Shown piece by piece: positions 6,226 to 7,284 of a DNA stretch of 7,284 bases (position 1 is the first letter of the stretch; each line of letters begins with the position of its first letter). The stretch lies in contig JAIWNU010000195.1 in assembly GCA_020216655.1 (NCBI GenBank), positions 1 through 7,284 of the forward strand, given 5' to 3'. This DNA is from Treponema sp. (GTDB lineage Bacteria > Spirochaetota > Spirochaetia > Treponematales > Breznakiellaceae). The position numbers were made by a program, and so were the translations under genes. The notes under the pieces were generated by a model. It was not told the DNA's origin. It worked only from the letters and a program-made list of their open reading frames with translations, and ran no database searches.

Positions 6226-6939
6226 TTATAATCCTAAATACGCTTTTCGCACCTCTTCGTTGGATAAAAGATTTTCTGCTGTATCTGCAAGCTTTATTTT
6301 GCCGTTCTGCAGTACATAGCCCTTATGTGCAATTTTTAAGGCCATATTAGCATTTTGCTCAACGAGAAAAATCGTTGTTTTTCGTTCATTGTTAATTTTT
6401 TTAATTATTTCAAAAATATGCTGCACTATAAGAGGTGCGAGCCCTAAGGAAGGCTCATCGAGCAAGAGGATCCTGGGCCGCGCCATAAGGGCCCGCGAAA
6501 TGGCAAGCATTTGCTGTTCACCGCCGCTTAAGGTTCCCCCAGCTTGGTTACGGCGTTCTGCGAGCCGTGGAAATAGCTGAAAAACTTCTTCCATATCCTG
6601 TTTAATTTTTTCTTTGTCGCTTCTTAGAAAGGCTCCCATATCAAGGTTTTCCGCAACCGTAAGCTGAGGAAATATACGCCGCCCTTCTGGCACTTGGGAG
6701 ACCCCCATTTCGACAATTTTATGGGGGCTCATTTTGGTTATATTTTTTCCATCAAGATAAATCTCTCCAGTCCTCACCGGCGTTATTCCACAGATGCTCA
6801 TCAGGGTTGTGGTTTTTCCTGCTCCGTTGGCACCTATGAGCGTAACAATCTCCCCTTCTTCCACAGAAATAGAGATATCATGCAAGGCCTGTATATTCCC
6901 ATAAAAAGTACTGATATTCCGTATTTCCATTACTGCCAT
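6226..6939 (-). CDS. livF: Branched-chain amino acid ABC transporter ATP-binding protein LivF
   Basis: One of the two cytoplasmic ATPases that power the leucine/isoleucine/valine importer (LivK binding protein, LivH and LivM permeases, LivG and LivF ATPases). The 237-residue length is standard for LivF. Walker A is GANGAGKTT (36-44), the Q-loop/LivF signature segment is QVPEGRRIFPQLTVAENL (82-99), the ABC signature is LSGGEQQ (137-143), Walker B is LLLDEP (158-163), and the D-loop is SLGLAP (164-169). The H-loop position is Gln in VEQN (193-196), which is normal for LivF and not a defect. The C-terminus ends in the usual AYLG. ATG 6939 starts one base after the livG stop, so the two ATPases are translated in a coupled fashion. 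The true substrate could be another hydrophobic amino acid, amide or urea, since the HAAT family is broad. The permease and binding-protein genes must lie outside the window. Confidence 0.95.
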   Translation of the reverse strand: MAVMEIRNISTFYGNIQALHDISISVEEGEIVTLIGANGAGKTTTLMSICGITPVRTGEIYLDGKNITKMSPHKIVEMGVSQVPEGRRIFPQLTVAENLDMGAFLRSDKEKIKQDMEEVFQLFPRLAERRNQAGGTLSGGEQQMLAISRALMARPRILLLDEPSLGLAPLIVQHIFEIIKKINNERKTTIFLVEQNANMALKIAHKGYVLQNGKIKLADTAENLLSNEEVRKAYLGL

Positions 6940-6940
6940 A

Positions 6941-7284
6941 CTATTCTCCTAAATAGGCCTTAATCACTTCAGGATTACTCTTTATTTCCTGCGGTGTGCC
7001 CTCGGCAATGAGCCGGCCATAATCGAGCACATAAATACGTTCAGAAACGTTCATAACAAGGCTCATATCGTGTTCTATCAGCAATATGGTAACTTTTTCT
7101 TGTTCACGGATGATGTTAATCGTTTCTTCCAGCTCTTTCGTCTCCTGGGGATTCATCCCTGCCACAGGCTCATCGAGAAGCAGCAAGAAAGGATTGGTAG
7201 CAAGGGCCCTGGCTATTTCCAAACGCCTCTGTGCACCATAGGGAAGGTTGCAGGCCATTTCATTCACATACATTTCAAGATGTA
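6941..7284 (-). CDS. livG: Branched-chain amino acid ABC transporter ATP-binding protein LivG (C-terminal part)
   Basis: The C-terminal 113 residues of the second ATPase of the same importer. The frame runs off the right window edge, so the N-terminal half with Walker A is not visible, and the in-frame ATG at 7273 is an internal methionine, not the start. Family features present are the LivG-type ABC signature LPYGAQRRLEIARAL, where LSGGQ is replaced by L-P/S-Y-G-x-Q, then Walker B LLLLDEP, the D-loop PVAGMNPQET, and the H-loop histidine in IEHDM. The C-terminal tail includes GRLIAEGTPQEI and ends AYLGE. LivG keeps the H-loop histidine while LivF has Gln, as is usual for this ATPase pair. The stop is TAG (6941-6943), one base before the livF start, and the last codons contain the livF ribosome binding site. 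Whether the missing part is intact cannot be told. Confidence 0.94.
   Translation of the reverse strand, partial: HLEMYVNEMACNLPYGAQRRLEIARALATNPFLLLLDEPVAGMNPQETKELEETINIIREQEKVTILLIEHDMSLVMNVSERIYVLDYGRLIAEGTPQEIKSNPEVIKAYLGE
6946..6950 (-). promoter_or_regulatory. Ribosome binding site deciding the livF start
   Basis: On the minus strand AGGAG lies 6 bases before ATG 6939 and within the last codons of livG. It favours this ATG over the one three codons further in (6930), which has no Shine-Dalgarno sequence at suitable spacing. Confidence 0.75.

Overview
The window reads as ordinary chromosomal housekeeping DNA from a bacterium of roughly balanced base composition. It is densely packed, with about 98% of bases inside genes. 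The gene content (prfA-prmC-rel beside a branched-chain amino acid ABC transporter and a CBS-ACT protein) would fit a Spirochaetales/Treponema-like organism of the free-living or gut type. That placement is an impression from gene content and protein style, not something the bases prove. No mobile elements, CRISPR arrays, tRNA or rRNA genes are visible.

Left part, plus strand, 1-5575: a run of co-directional genes. First comes the 3' portion of a gene for a TPR-repeat protein ending in an eight-cysteine, double-zinc-type module (1-1350). An 83-base gap follows, holding a possible promoter. Next is a 56-residue cysteine-containing small protein (1434-1604) that ends one base before the TTG start of prfA. 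Then come prfA (peptide chain release factor 1), prmC (the methyltransferase that modifies the GGQ glutamine of release factors) and rel (bifunctional (p)ppGpp synthetase/hydrolase). The last three are joined by two identical ATGA stop-start overlaps, so they are almost certainly one translationally coupled transcript linking translation termination with the stringent response.

Right part, minus strand, 7284 down to 5565: livG (5' end outside the window), livF, and a protein with two CBS motifs plus a C-terminal ACT domain. They are packed 1 and 19 bases apart with good ribosome binding sites, so they form one operon. The first two are the ATPases of a branched-chain amino acid importer. The third is a probable adenylate/amino-acid-sensing regulator.

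The two operons converge and overlap tail to tail by 11 bases (5565-5575), leaving no intergenic space for a terminator. The amino-acid starvation alarmone enzyme therefore runs head-on into an amino-acid uptake and sensing operon. The points most worth a second look are the zinc module on the TPR protein, the unannotated-style small Cys protein in front of prfA with its possibly leaderless promoter, and the rel/CBS-ACT convergent overlap. I see no clear evidence of an entirely new biological system.
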